Source of the DNA: Streptomyces huiliensis
GTDB lineage: Bacteria > Actinomycetota > Actinomycetes > Streptomycetales > Streptomycetaceae
Reading direction: 5' to 3'
NCBI RefSeq assembly: GCF_020037025.1
Contig: NZ_JAIQLH010000061.1
Location: 1-57,468 of the forward strand
DNA length: 57,468 nt
The notes beneath the pieces were generated by a model. That model saw only the letters and a list, made by a program, of their open reading frames with translations. It did not search any database and had not been told where the DNA came from. The translations under genes and the position numbers were made by a program. Shown here one piece after another: positions 27,845-35,597 of the stretch. Numbering within the stretch: the first letter of the stretch is position 1; each line of letters begins with the position of its first letter.

Positions 27845-27882
27845 CGAAGGGGCACCCAGGAACGTTCCTGGGTGCCCCTTCG
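27845..27882 (-). terminator. Perfect 38-bp palindrome, original tRNA-Arg terminator
   Basis: A perfect inverted repeat (arms of 19 nt starting cgaaggggcaccc) immediately beyond the attL copy of the tRNA 3' end. Before integration it stood just downstream of the tRNA-Arg gene on the minus strand, so it is probably that gene's terminator, now stranded 10.4 kb away. Being symmetrical it can also end transcription of the hypothetical gene to its left. Confidence 0.8.
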
Positions 27883-27886
27883 CGCC

Positions 27887-27930
27887 GGTGCCCCCGGGCA
27901 GATTCGAACTGCCGACACCCGCTTTAGGAG
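27887..27930. repeat. attL: 44-bp tRNA-Arg 3' half
   Basis: Identical over 44 bp to 38328-38371. It runs from the anticodon loop through the T arm to the acceptor 3' strand, but here it is followed by CCG rather than CCA in the gene sense and is not a functional tRNA. This is the displaced chromosomal 3' end. Confidence 0.95.
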
Positions 27931-28012
27931 TTCAGTCGGCCATCCGGTACACGACCTCAATTGATGTGAGGCCTGTTAACGCCAAGTGTCTGAGGTCGCC
28001 CTTTTCCGTGGA

Positions 28013-28037
28013 CGTTGATGTCAGGTGTTGATGTCAG
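28013..28037. repeat. Left arm-type repeat (gttgatgtc pair)
   Basis: Two gttgatgtcag copies 12 bp apart. The 25-bp block matches 38266-38290 at 21 positions. A related ttgatgtgag occurs at 27961. On the excised circle these flank the att core, suggesting integrase or Xis arm-binding sites. Confidence 0.6.
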
Positions 28038-28205
28038 CCCGAGTGATCCACATAGCCGTTGCCCCTTGGTACCGAGTAGGCGGTGGGTGAGGGGGGCGAT
28101 CAAGTAAGGTCGACCGCTCTCGGCCGGTATGATCATCGGAGTTTTGTCCGGCGCAGGACACTAGCTCAGGCGCTGCATGTGACTCGCAGCTCGAATAAAG
28201 GCCAT

Positions 28206-29492
28206 TCAGCGGTTATCGGAAATTACCTCGATGGCCAAGAGTCTGACAAGTTCTATATCTGGGGAGAGCGTCATGGCCTCTCTGCTCAATGGGAGTAGGA
28301 CTTTAGACTCGGCGTAGCGGATGTCATCCTTGGCGTGAACGATTCTATTTCGAAGCATGTACACTCGCTTGGCTACTTGGGAAGTCAGGGACTCGCCGCT
28401 TTTCAGGTTAATTGCAGGAACTCCTGAAATCGGACCCTTATTGCTGAAGTGGCCGCCGTGATCGATCGAGAAGAACTCTTGTAGCTTTCCCCCTTGAACG
28501 CATTCCTCTAGCAGTGTCCTGAGTTGGTCCCCCTCGCTGGCTCCGCGCGACCGCTCTACAGAGTTAAGAATCTGGAGCACAGACGAATCTTTCTCCTCAT
28601 CAAAGTCAAGAGAACGTAGAATTCGGCGTACCTTCCTCAGGGTTTCGCGCCGATGGACTGCGGGAAGGTAGTACTCAAGGATTTGGTAGTAGGAGAGGTA
28701 CGACAGTGTGCGATTCCCTCGTGTTGCGAAATCTCCGGGGGTGGAAAATAGCATTGCTACGTTGTCAGGTACGGGCGTCTTTGGGAATCTGACCGTGTAG
28801 CTAAAATCCCTTGCACGTCGTCGTTGCGGCAAGATGTCCCGCCTAGGGCGCAAAGAGTAGGTGAGTCCATTTCGGGCATCTAGTTCAAAAAGAAAGGACT
28901 GTGCCAGCTCGCGAGACCGCCTTATGAGGTCCTCTTTCCCGGTTACTCCACCAAGGTGAACTTTTAGGGTTTCTTGGGTCCGGGGCCGCTCTCGCTCGTC
29001 ATCCTGAATTTGCCGAAGGAAAAATGGCGTACACAGGGCGGAATTCGGGGATATTTCAATGCAGGTGGAGCCGTCGCTTGATGTTACGCGAATTATGGGG
29101 TGGATAAGGTCTCTCTCTTCATCTTCCCAGAAGGGCGGTTCGTATGCATGTGTATGCAGGCATGGGTGCCGGTCGAGTTTAATTTGTTCGATTAGCCGAG
29201 TTCTGGCGAAGTTGAATCTGGATTGATTTATTTCAAATTCTGCAAAGCCTTTGCTGGGATTTATCCAGCCTACATGTTCTGTCATCCTCTCGGCGCCGCA
29301 GTCGAGGGCTTGGTGGACCTCGATTGCTATGTCGGCAGGCATCTTGATTTCTCGTTTAAGGGGTTCGTCCGAGTGGAATACGATGAAATTTTCGATGGCT
29401 TTCCAGAACTTGAAGTTGAAGGCTTGCTCGATCTTGCGGATCTGCTCGACGTCTAGTGAGGTTGGGAGGTTATCTTTCGACGCTTCGGACAT
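28206..29492 (-). CDS. HEPN-motif protein, candidate abortive-infection cargo gene
   Basis: 428 residues. The C-terminal helical region contains MLRNRIVHAKDD, an R-x4-H motif (Arg381, His386) as in the catalytic loop of HEPN ribonucleases such as ApeA-type proteins. A nearby LSYYQILEYYLPAVHRRETL helix precedes it by about 100 residues. The N-terminal 200 residues match nothing I recognise. By eye the GC content is about half, against over 70% around it, and codons are much less GC3-biased, so this gene has a separate, recent origin. AAAGG precedes ATG 29492. No antitoxin-like small gene adjoins it. A defence role is inference from motif and location. Confidence 0.8.
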   Translation of the reverse strand: MSEASKDNLPTSLDVEQIRKIEQAFNFKFWKAIENFIVFHSDEPLKREIKMPADIAIEVHQALDCGAERMTEHVGWINPSKGFAEFEINQSRFNFARTRLIEQIKLDRHPCLHTHAYEPPFWEDEERDLIHPIIRVTSSDGSTCIEISPNSALCTPFFLRQIQDDERERPRTQETLKVHLGGVTGKEDLIRRSRELAQSFLFELDARNGLTYSLRPRRDILPQRRRARDFSYTVRFPKTPVPDNVAMLFSTPGDFATRGNRTLSYLSYYQILEYYLPAVHRRETLRKVRRILRSLDFDEEKDSSVLQILNSVERSRGASEGDQLRTLLEECVQGGKLQEFFSIDHGGHFSNKGPISGVPAINLKSGESLTSQVAKRVYMLRNRIVHAKDDIRYAESKVLLPLSREAMTLSPDIELVRLLAIEVISDNR

Positions 29493-30047
29493 GAAATACC
29501 CTTTGCTTTTGCGTGGCTGCAGGACGGTTCAAAACGGCAGGAGGATGTCGTGCAAAGCAGACTAGAGCATTTGCTAGTTGCTCGGGAGGACTTGGTGGAG
29601 CGAACTGGCAGCCTGCGTTAGTACTGAATGTCGAGGAGGGTATTTGTCAGCGGCCACAGATGGCCCCGCTGCCATCCCGTCTGCCGTCGTCCCACACGCA
29701 TGTGGAGCGGGCTTGGCCCGGGGCGTCCAGGTGGAGCGCCCGGCTGGACGAACGACCTGGACGCCCCGGGCCAAGGCTGCTCGGCTTCGCCTGGGGCGAC
29801 GGCGGACGGGATGGCAGCTCCCCCCTCAACCCCATGCGACCCGCACCCGCCCGCCGGCCCCCCGCCATCCCGGAGTCTGAGCGCCCCCGCCGGAGGCATC
29901 CGTTCTGAGGGAAAGTGGCTCTCCGCTTCAGCCGCGCGGCCTGGCGGACCCGGGCCGGAGCGGGGCGGAGACAGGAGCGGCGGCCCGGGGGAGCCGGGCC
30001 GCGCGCGGCGAGCGGAGCGAGCCGCCTTGAACCCGTAGAGAAGGTTG
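29493..30047. other. 555-bp non-coding region with large inverted repeats
   Basis: No real gene is visible; overlapping frames here arise from the palindromes. Beside the nested inverted repeat (29668-29818), the stretch 29930-30015 is extremely GC-rich with short inverted repeats (ggacccgggcc / ggcccggggg). The location at the edge of the replication/transfer element suggests a single-strand origin or transfer locus. Confidence 0.5.
29668..29818. repeat. Nested inverted repeat, 151 bp
   Basis: Outer arms 29668-29689 and 29797-29818 (22 bp, one mismatch) enclose inner arms 29712-29732 and 29755-29775 (21 bp, perfect) around a 22-nt loop. As single-stranded DNA it would fold into a long two-part hairpin, as seen at second-strand origins of rolling-circle elements. 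Confidence 0.9.
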
Positions 30048-30461
30048 TTACTCAGTCGGCGGGGACGGCAACAGCGGTCTGAAAGGGTAGGTGGTGAACC
30101 GCCGAGAGCAGGTGGGGAGTCGGGACTTCGAGCGGTCGGCCAGAGGGAGGAAGAGGACCGGTCGGATCGTCCACGTCACCTCCAGCTCGCCCCGGGTCAC
30201 CGTGTAGGTGCACATCTGGCCCGCGATGAGCGATGACGCGGCCTGAGTCCGCTCGGCCCACGCCCGGGCGGCTGCCGCCTCCTTCTCCTCCGGGGCGGTC
30301 GCCATCATCTCCATGGCCACGATGACGCCGATGACGGCTTCGGCCGCGCTCCGCGCGTCAAAGGCCGTGACCAGCTTCGGGCCGTCGGTGACGCCGCCGA
30401 AGACGACGGTGCAGGAGCACCAGTAGCCGCCCTTTAAGGCCGACGAGTTGCGTTGCTTCAT
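30048..30461 (-). CDS. AICE hypothetical protein
   Basis: 137 residues from ATG 30461 (GGGAGAAGAG 4-5 nt upstream). It has a CSC motif early, a helical Ala/Glu-rich middle and a beta-strand segment (MCTYTVTRGELEVTWTIRPVLFLP). Start overlaps the stop of the ATPase gene by 4 nt, so the two are coupled. Family and function not recognised. Confidence 0.7.
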   Translation of the reverse strand: MKQRNSSALKGGYWCSCTVVFGGVTDGPKLVTAFDARSAAEAVIGVIVAMEMMATAPEEKEAAAARAWAERTQAASSLIAGQMCTYTVTRGELEVTWTIRPVLFLPLADRSKSRLPTCSRRFTTYPFRPLLPSPPTE

Positions 30462-30886
30462 CGCTCTTCTCCCATGGCTGTCGGGGTGGTCACGAGTTCG
30501 GCGGTCACGGTGTGGCCCCTCCGGTCCCCGCGGACCGTCGTCCTGGTCGCGAGGCAGCAGACGAGGGACAGGCCCCGGCCGCTGGACGCGGTCGGCTGCG
30601 GGTGCCCGATCACCGGTCTGGTGGGGGAGCCGCCGGCGTCCGCGACGGAGATGGCGATGACGTGTTCGGACACGCACAGGGCGACGTGGAAGTGCCCGAC
30701 CCGGCAGCCGCTCGCGGTGTGCAGGACGGCGTTGCTGCTCAGCTCGCTCACGATCACCTCGGCGTCCCCGGCGTACGGCGAGTGCCGCAGCACGTCGCGC
30801 GTCCAGCGCCGAACGCGTCCGACCTCTTCCACGGAACCTGGGCAAGTGAGCCCCCAGACCCGCGCCTCACTCGTATACTCATCCAT
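30458..30886 (-). CDS. Anti-sigma-factor-like ATP-binding protein (HATPase_c_2)
   Basis: 142 residues. RsbW/SpoIIAB-type ATPase: EVIVSELSSNAVLH (N-box with the conserved E and N), ISVADAGG (G1) and SSGRGLSLVCCLA (G2). Such proteins in Streptomyces bind sigma factors or phosphorylate anti-anti-sigma partners; neither partner is in the element. An AAAGGA site lies 9 nt before ATG 30886, and the region overlaps KorSA-like half-sites, suggesting control by the element's repressor. Confidence 0.88.
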   Translation of the reverse strand: MDEYTSEARVWGLTCPGSVEEVGRVRRWTRDVLRHSPYAGDAEVIVSELSSNAVLHTASGCRVGHFHVALCVSEHVIAISVADAGGSPTRPVIGHPQPTASSGRGLSLVCCLATRTTVRGDRRGHTVTAELVTTPTAMGEER

Positions 30887-30932
30887 ACAAGTTCCTTTGT
30901 GCTGGTAGGCCGCTATGGGTAGTGGATTTCAG

Positions 30933-31364
30933 CTAGACGAGTCGCACGCCGTCATGGGCTCGGACGGCCGGCGGGTTCGCCGCGTCGAGCGCGTCCAGGA
31001 CGCGTATCGCGTACGCCTCGTCGGCAAGCTCCACGACCTCGTCGCGCGTCGCCCAGCGCAGTGCCCGGGTCTCGGCGCCCGTGGTCGGGTTCCCGTCGAT
31101 CGCCTCACAGCGGAAGACGAGGGAGACGATCAAGCCGGTCATGTTCTTGTACACGCCAGTCAGGACCGCCGGAGTCGCGATCTTGATTCCGGTCTCTTCG
31201 AGCACTTCGCGCTCAAGGGCGTCGGGGATCGTCTCCCCGGCCTCCAGTACTCCACCGGGCGGCTCCCAGTGGCCGTTGTCCCGCCGCTTGATCAGCAGGG
31301 CGCGGCCCTGGTCGTCGACGATGATCCCGGCGACGCTCACGGAGTGAGGGCGCTCTGTGCTCAC
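30933..31364 (-). CDS. NUDIX hydrolase, Pif-like
   Basis: 143 residues with a full Nudix box: GGVLEAGETIP then REVLEETGI. In the AICE pSAM2 the nudix protein Pif, encoded next to the regulatory genes, blocks redundant transfer between element carriers (conjugal immunity). The same neighbourhood here (divergent from the GntR gene by 85 bp) supports a Pif-like role, though general nucleotide clean-up is possible. Starts with GTG 31364, GAGGAAC directly upstream. Confidence 0.9.
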   Translation of the reverse strand: MSTERPHSVSVAGIIVDDQGRALLIKRRDNGHWEPPGGVLEAGETIPDALEREVLEETGIKIATPAVLTGVYKNMTGLIVSLVFRCEAIDGNPTTGAETRALRWATRDEVVELADEAYAIRVLDALDAANPPAVRAHDGVRLV

Positions 31365-31421
31365 GTTCCTCGGTCCCCTTTTGGCTGGCTAGGCTCTCCA
31401 CCGTAGCAACTGGACTCAGCT

Positions 31422-31437
31422 GCTCGTCTAGATACCT
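31422..31437. promoter_or_regulatory. Probable KorSA-type operator upstream of the GntR gene
   Basis: ctcgtctagatac matches one arm and the centre of the 16-bp palindrome at 32313-32328. It lies 12 bp before the GntR start codon, between divergent nudix and GntR genes, suggesting autoregulation. Confidence 0.5.
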
Positions 31438-31449
31438 GAAGGAGTGCAG

Positions 31450-32238
31450 ATGGCCGCCCTGCCATCCGGCCTGCTCGGCGCGCTGGACCCGACCAGCGAT
31501 CGTGCCGTGTTTCGCCAGATTGCCGACCAATTGCGTGAGGCGATCGACAAGGGACGCTTCCGGGAAGGCGACAAGCTGCCCTCGGAAGCCGAGCTTGTCG
31601 ATCACTACTCCGTATCGCGGATGACCGTGCGCAACTCGCTTTCCATCCTTCAGGGTGAGGGCCTGGTGCACTCCGAGCACGGCAAGGGCGTCTTCGTCCG
31701 GCCTCGGCCGCCCGTTCGGCGCCTCGCCTCCGACCGGTTCGCCCGCCGGCACCGCGAACAGGGGAAGTCGGCCTTCACGGTGGAAGCGGAAGCCGCGGGA
31801 AGCCGGCCCGAGGTGGACCGCCTGGAGGTGAAGGAGGAACGGCCCTCCGCCGACATCTCCGCGCGCCTCGGTGGCCCCCGCCGCGTGCTGGCCCGCCGCC
31901 GGCGCTACCTGCTCGACCACCGCCCGGTGGAGTTCGCCGTCTCGTACATCCCGCTCGACCTGGCCCGCGACACCCCGATCGCCGAACCCAACCCCGGCCC
32001 CGGCGGCATCTACGCCCGGCTGGAGGAACTCGGCCACCGGCTTGACCACTTCGAGGAAGAGATCCGTTCCCGGATGCCAACTCCGTCCGAGGTGAAGACG
32101 CTCCAACTCGCCTCCGGTGTCCCGGTCATTCACCTGATCCGGACCGCGTACGACACCGAGGGCCGGGCCGTCGAAGTGTGTGACACGGTCATGGCCGCCG
32201 ACGCCTACGTCCTCTCCTACCAGCTCCCCGCCACATAG
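31450..32238 (+). CDS. GntR/HutC-family regulator, KorSA-type
   Basis: 262 residues. GntR winged helix at about 20-85 (VFRQIADQLREAI, KLPSEAELVDHYSVSRMTVRNSL quoted in part), then a UTRA ligand-binding domain ending in VCDTVMAADAYVLSY. In pSAM2, KorSA of this family represses its own gene and the replication/transfer activator. ATG 31450 is preferred over GTG 31444 because AAGGAG lies 5-6 nt upstream. Palindromes related to actcgtat-agacgagt stand upstream of this gene and of the next. Confidence 0.93.
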   Translation: MAALPSGLLGALDPTSDRAVFRQIADQLREAIDKGRFREGDKLPSEAELVDHYSVSRMTVRNSLSILQGEGLVHSEHGKGVFVRPRPPVRRLASDRFARRHREQGKSAFTVEAEAAGSRPEVDRLEVKEERPSADISARLGGPRRVLARRRRYLLDHRPVEFAVSYIPLDLARDTPIAEPNPGPGGIYARLEELGHRLDHFEEEIRSRMPTPSEVKTLQLASGVPVIHLIRTAYDTEGRAVEVCDTVMAADAYVLSYQLPAT

Positions 32239-32312
32239 GTGTTGGGGTGGTGCGGCCGTCCACCTGCTGGCTTGTCAGTCTGCTTCGCCAACTCGTACAC
32301 ACCAACCGGGAA

Positions 32313-32328
32313 ACTCGTATAGACGAGT
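32313..32328. promoter_or_regulatory. 16-bp palindromic operator (KorSA-like)
   Basis: actcgtatagacgagt: arms ACTCGT/ACGAGT around a 4-nt centre. It stands in the 218-bp gap between the regulator and the transfer genes. Confidence 0.65.
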
Positions 32329-32387
32329 GGACAGGGGTTGTGCCACAGTGGACGCGTTCCGCTCCGCCGGGGCCGCTTCGTCGGGCT

Positions 32388-32403
32388 ACTTGTATAGACG
32401 ACT
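32388..32403. promoter_or_regulatory. Second palindromic operator (KorSA-like)
   Basis: acttgtatagacgact matches the 32313 site at 14 of 16 positions. The 75-bp spacing and position 54 bp before the next gene suggest repression of the transfer/replication operon. Confidence 0.65.
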
Positions 32404-32456
32404 AGGTATGGCCCTAGTGCGTGCCCCGGCACCACCACACGAGGAGAAGAAGCCAG

Positions 32457-32807
32457 ATGCGTTCCATCCGAGTCGACGCCTCCGCCGCCACGATCCTGCT
32501 CACCGAGGCGCCGGAGATGAAGGTCAAGGACCGGCAGACGGGCGAGATCGCCAAGGACGCCCTCACTGGCGAGGCCCTGATGAAGATCGGCGTCGTCTAC
32601 ATCGACGCGGGGGAGTCGTCCCTGATCCAGGTCGCCGTTCCCGAGAGCGGCGTTTCCGAGGGGCTCACCCTCGGCGCCCCGGTCTCTCTGCCCGGCCTGG
32701 TCGCCCGCCCCTGGGAGAGCGTGTTCAACGGCCAGCAGCGGCACGGCATCGCTTACCGGGCGACCGCCGTCGTGCCCGGGGTCTTCCCCGCCCAGGCCGG
32801 GGCCTGA
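32457..32807 (+). CDS. AICE conserved small protein
   Basis: 116 residues with a compact beta-rich look (RSIRVDASAATILLTEAP, GVVYIDAGESSLIQVAVPE). Proteins of this kind precede the FtsK gene in many AICEs, but their function is not known to me; an OB-like single-strand-binding role would be a guess. ATG 32457 has GAGGAGAAG upstream. First gene of the rightward operon that runs to the integrase. Confidence 0.8.
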   Translation: MRSIRVDASAATILLTEAPEMKVKDRQTGEIAKDALTGEALMKIGVVYIDAGESSLIQVAVPESGVSEGLTLGAPVSLPGLVARPWESVFNGQQRHGIAYRATAVVPGVFPAQAGA

Positions 32808-32813
32808 GCCGAC

Positions 32814-34154
32814 ATGAACGAGACGCTCGCACTGCTGGAGGTGGGCGGCCCGGTCGTCGCGATCGGCGGCGGGGCGGCCTACCTCCGGGGAAAGCACCCG
32901 GCGGCCTACTGGTCCACGGTCGGCCTGCCCGTCTCGACCGCTCGCCTGCTCGGCACGTGCGGCTCCGTCATGGACGCGTGCGGGCTCACCGTGGCCCCGT
33001 CCCGCCTCAGAGCGTGGGCGGTGCGGGCGACCACTCGCCGTGAGGTCCGGCCGGTACCGCCCCGCCGGGGCCTGATCCGGCCGACCTCGACCGGGATGCG
33101 CCTCCGCCTCCGGCTCGCACCGGGCCAGGAGCCGGCGGACCTCGCGGCCTCGGCCGAACGCCTGCGGCACGCCTGGGGCGTCCACGGCGTGTACGTGTCC
33201 GAGGTCAAGCCGGGCGTCGTCGAGCTGCGGCTGATCGGCTTCGACGTGCTGCGGAAGGTCCGCATGCCGCGTCATGTCGACGGTGGGTTCCTGCAAATAC
33301 CGGTGGCGCTGAGGGAGGACGCGACGGCGTTCGTCCGGGACTACCGGACCATCCCGCATCAGCTCACGCTCGGCGCGACGCTGTCGGGGAAGTCCATGTA
33401 CCAGCGGAACGTGATCAGCGGCCTGGCCCCGCATCCCGTCGCCCTGGTCGGTATCGACTGCAAGCGGGGCGTCGAGCTGGCGCCCTTCGCTCCTCGGCTG
33501 TCCGCCCTGGCGACCAGCTCCGAGGAAGCCGCCGCGCTCCTGCCCGTGCTCGTCCGGATGATGGAGGACCGGTACGACCTGATCCGCGCCCGGCAGGGCA
33601 TCGCCCCGGACACCCCGGACGAGGAGATCACCTCCGATGTGTGGGGACTGCCGGAAGCCGAACAGCCGGTGCCCGTCGTCGTGTTCATCGATGAGGTGGC
33701 CGAGCTGTTCCTGACCGTCACCAAGAAGGACGAGGAACGGCGCGACGAGATGGTGACCCACCTCGTACGGCTCGCCCAACTCGGCCGTGCTGCGGGTATC
33801 TACCTGGAGATCTGCGGCCAGCGCTTCGGCGCCGAACTCGGCAAGGGCGCCACCATGCTCCGGGCCCAGCTCACCGGCCGCGTCTGCCACCGGGTCAACG
33901 ACGAGGCATCCGCGAAAATGGCGCTCGGGGACATCGCGCCCGAAGCCGTCGGCGCCGCCTGCACCATCGCCCCCGACCTGCCGGGCCTCGCCGTCGCCGG
34001 GGACACGTCCGGCGGCTGGTCCCGCATCCGTACGCCGTACCTGTCGCTCGGCGATGCCGCCGCCATCTGCGCCGCACACGCCGACCTCGTGCCGGACGTA
34101 CCCGCGCTCAAGCCGTTCCGGCCCCACGCGCCGGCCGCTGCCGAAGCCGCCTGA
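32814..34154 (+). CDS. FtsK/SpoIIIE-type transfer ATPase (TraSA-like)
   Basis: 446 residues. Walker A GATLSGKS at 187-194, Walker B VVVFIDE at 288-294, and a C-terminal region (FSK-type fold) ending in an Ala-rich tail. A hydrophobic N-terminus (VGGPVVAIGGGAAYL) may tether it to the membrane. Streptomyces conjugation uses a single such hexameric pump to move double-stranded DNA between mycelia by recognising clt repeats. It follows the preceding gene by 6 bp. Confidence 0.95.
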   Translation: MNETLALLEVGGPVVAIGGGAAYLRGKHPAAYWSTVGLPVSTARLLGTCGSVMDACGLTVAPSRLRAWAVRATTRREVRPVPPRRGLIRPTSTGMRLRLRLAPGQEPADLAASAERLRHAWGVHGVYVSEVKPGVVELRLIGFDVLRKVRMPRHVDGGFLQIPVALREDATAFVRDYRTIPHQLTLGATLSGKSMYQRNVISGLAPHPVALVGIDCKRGVELAPFAPRLSALATSSEEAAALLPVLVRMMEDRYDLIRARQGIAPDTPDEEITSDVWGLPEAEQPVPVVVFIDEVAELFLTVTKKDEERRDEMVTHLVRLAQLGRAAGIYLEICGQRFGAELGKGATMLRAQLTGRVCHRVNDEASAKMALGDIAPEAVGAACTIAPDLPGLAVAGDTSGGWSRIRTPYLSLGDAAAICAAHADLVPDVPALKPFRPHAPAAAEAA

Positions 34155-34212
34155 CGCTCCCGCTTCCCACACCTTTCGCTCCGCCATGCCCGCATCAGGA
34201 AGGAGCCCACCC

Positions 34213-34800
34213 GTGCGCGCCCACCTGGCCCGCGTCGACCCCGTTCTCGTCCAGGCCGTCATCGCCGCCGCACTGTCCTTCGCCCACCTTCACGACATCG
34301 CCCGGGCCGCTGGACAGGACGGCTGGAAAGCCTGGGCCTACCCCGTCTCCGTCGACCTGCTGCTCGTCGCGGCCTGGCGGCGGCTGCGGTCCGGCTCGTC
34401 CCCGGCGGCCGGGTGGTGCTGGTTCGTCATCGCCCTCGCCGCGTCCCTCGGGGCGAACGTCGCCACCTCCGGCCTGCTGGACACCTCGGCCGTACCGGCC
34501 TGGCTGCGCATCCTCGTCGCCGGATGGCCCGCCGTCGCCTTCCTCGGCGGAACGCTCCTCGCCCACCACGCCCCGGCCCGGAGCGAACCCGTGCCGACGC
34601 CTCCAGGGCCAGAGCCTGAGCCCCTGGTTTCCGTCCCCGAGCCGCCTTCGGCACCCGTCCCGGCCGCCCTCGTCGACCACGCTCGCAAGGTCGCCGACGA
34701 ACACCGTGCCCGGACCGGCGTCCCGATCGACACCACGACCCTGCGCGCACGCCTCGGCGTCCCCGCACCGCTTGCCGAGGCCATCGCCGCTCGCCTCTGA
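34213..34800 (+). CDS. DUF2637 membrane protein (Spd-type)
   Basis: 195 residues from GTG 34213 (AAGGAG 8 nt upstream). Four predicted membrane helices in residues 10-120 (QAVIAAALSFAHL, YPVSVDLLLVAAW, WFVIALAASLGANVA, LVAGWPAVAFLGGTLLAH), then a Pro/Glu-rich linker and a helix. DUF2637 proteins are common in Streptomyces plasmids and AICEs and are linked to intramycelial spread. Confidence 0.88.
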   Translation: MRAHLARVDPVLVQAVIAAALSFAHLHDIARAAGQDGWKAWAYPVSVDLLLVAAWRRLRSGSSPAAGWCWFVIALAASLGANVATSGLLDTSAVPAWLRILVAGWPAVAFLGGTLLAHHAPARSEPVPTPPGPEPEPLVSVPEPPSAPVPAALVDHARKVADEHRARTGVPIDTTTLRARLGVPAPLAEAIAARL

Positions 34801-34812
34801 GAGGAGCGCCGC

Positions 34813-35004
34813 ATGCCCGCCAACCGCCGCTTCCGCAACGTCATCCGCATCGGACCCGTACAGGTCGGCACGGCCTACGACCGGCGCGGCCGCGAGAAGC
34901 ACACCGCCGCCTGCACCGCCCCGCGCTGTGGCTTCTCGGCCGACTACGACTCCCGCGCCGCCGCCGAGCTGGCCGCCCGTACCCACCGTTGCCCCGTCCG
35001 CTGA
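34813..35004 (+). CDS. Mobile element transfer protein (SpdA-like)
   Basis: 63 residues with three Cys (TAACTAPRCGF and HRCPVR), consistent with a small zinc-ribbon. Proteins of this length and motif recur next to DUF2637 genes in AICEs and are named mobile element transfer proteins. AGAGGAG precedes ATG 34813. Confidence 0.88.
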   Translation: MPANRRFRNVIRIGPVQVGTAYDRRGREKHTAACTAPRCGFSADYDSRAAAELAARTHRCPVR

Positions 35005-35018
35005 AAGGACCCCGGTCG

Positions 35019-35210
35019 GTGACCGTCAGCCTGCCCCTCGTCTTCGTCCTGGGCGTCATCGCCTGGGCCGCGATCAAGTTCCTCGGAATCCGTCCGTGGG
35101 CCGTCCTCGTGATCGCGCTCTTCGGCTTCTACCTCGCCCAGACCTTCCTGGCCCCCGCCATCGACAGTGCCACCCGGACCGGCGTCGGCATCGTCAACGA
35201 CCGTCGCTGA
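35019..35210 (+). CDS. Small Spd-type membrane protein
   Basis: 63 residues from GTG 35019 (GAAAGGA 8 nt upstream). Two hydrophobic helices (LPLVFVLGVIAWAAIKFLG and WAVLVIALFGFYLAQTF) occupy most of it. Position matches SpdB/SpdC-type spread genes in AICEs. No enzymatic features. Confidence 0.82.
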   Translation: MTVSLPLVFVLGVIAWAAIKFLGIRPWAVLVIALFGFYLAQTFLAPAIDSATRTGVGIVNDRR

Positions 35211-35220
35211 GAGGAGAACC

Positions 35221-35505
35221 ATGCTGTTCCGCCCGACTCTCCCGGAGCCCGTCACCCTGCCGACCGCCGTCGTGCACGCGCCCCCGGCCTGCTCCTGTCA
35301 GCACGCCCACCCTGCGCCCACCATGCCCCCGGCCCCGGCCCGTCGCACGTTTCCCGCGATCGGGATCGGCGCCGGCGCGGTCGCCGCCGTGGTCACCGTC
35401 GGCATCGTCCTCACCGCGCTCCTGGCCGCCGTCGCCGTCGCGGCCGTCTCCGTGGCCGTCGTCGCGGTCGTCCTGCGCTCGCTGCTCGCCTCGCAGCGCC
35501 GCTGA
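35221..35505 (+). CDS. SpdD-like spread protein
   Basis: 94 residues. N-terminal region with Pro/His/Cys (CSCQHAH), then a basic patch and a 45-residue hydrophobic Ala/Val run forming one or two membrane helices, ending in SLLASQRR. This is the SpdD pattern. GAGAGGAG lies directly before ATG 35221; the stop of the previous gene is 10 bp upstream. Confidence 0.85.
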   Translation: MLFRPTLPEPVTLPTAVVHAPPACSCQHAHPAPTMPPAPARRTFPAIGIGAGAVAAVVTVGIVLTALLAAVAVAAVSVAVVAVVLRSLLASQRR

Positions 35506-35597
35506 CCACACAGCCACCGGGGCGGCCTCGATACCGCCAAGCATCCGCCGCCCCGGTGGCGCGCTCCCCTTCCCGATCACTCGAAAAGGAGAGAACC

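Noticed and set aside
27887..27960. A second tRNA-Arg at the left end
   Set aside because: Only the 3' half matches; the 5' half and anticodon stem are absent, so it is the attL remnant.
28083..28298. 71-residue plus-strand frame near attL
   Set aside because: Overlaps the end of the HEPN-motif gene in antisense and has no convincing ribosome site or similarity.
29574..30038. Cluster of overlapping short frames on both strands
   Set aside because: They mirror one another because of the inverted repeats and end or begin at random; treated as non-coding.
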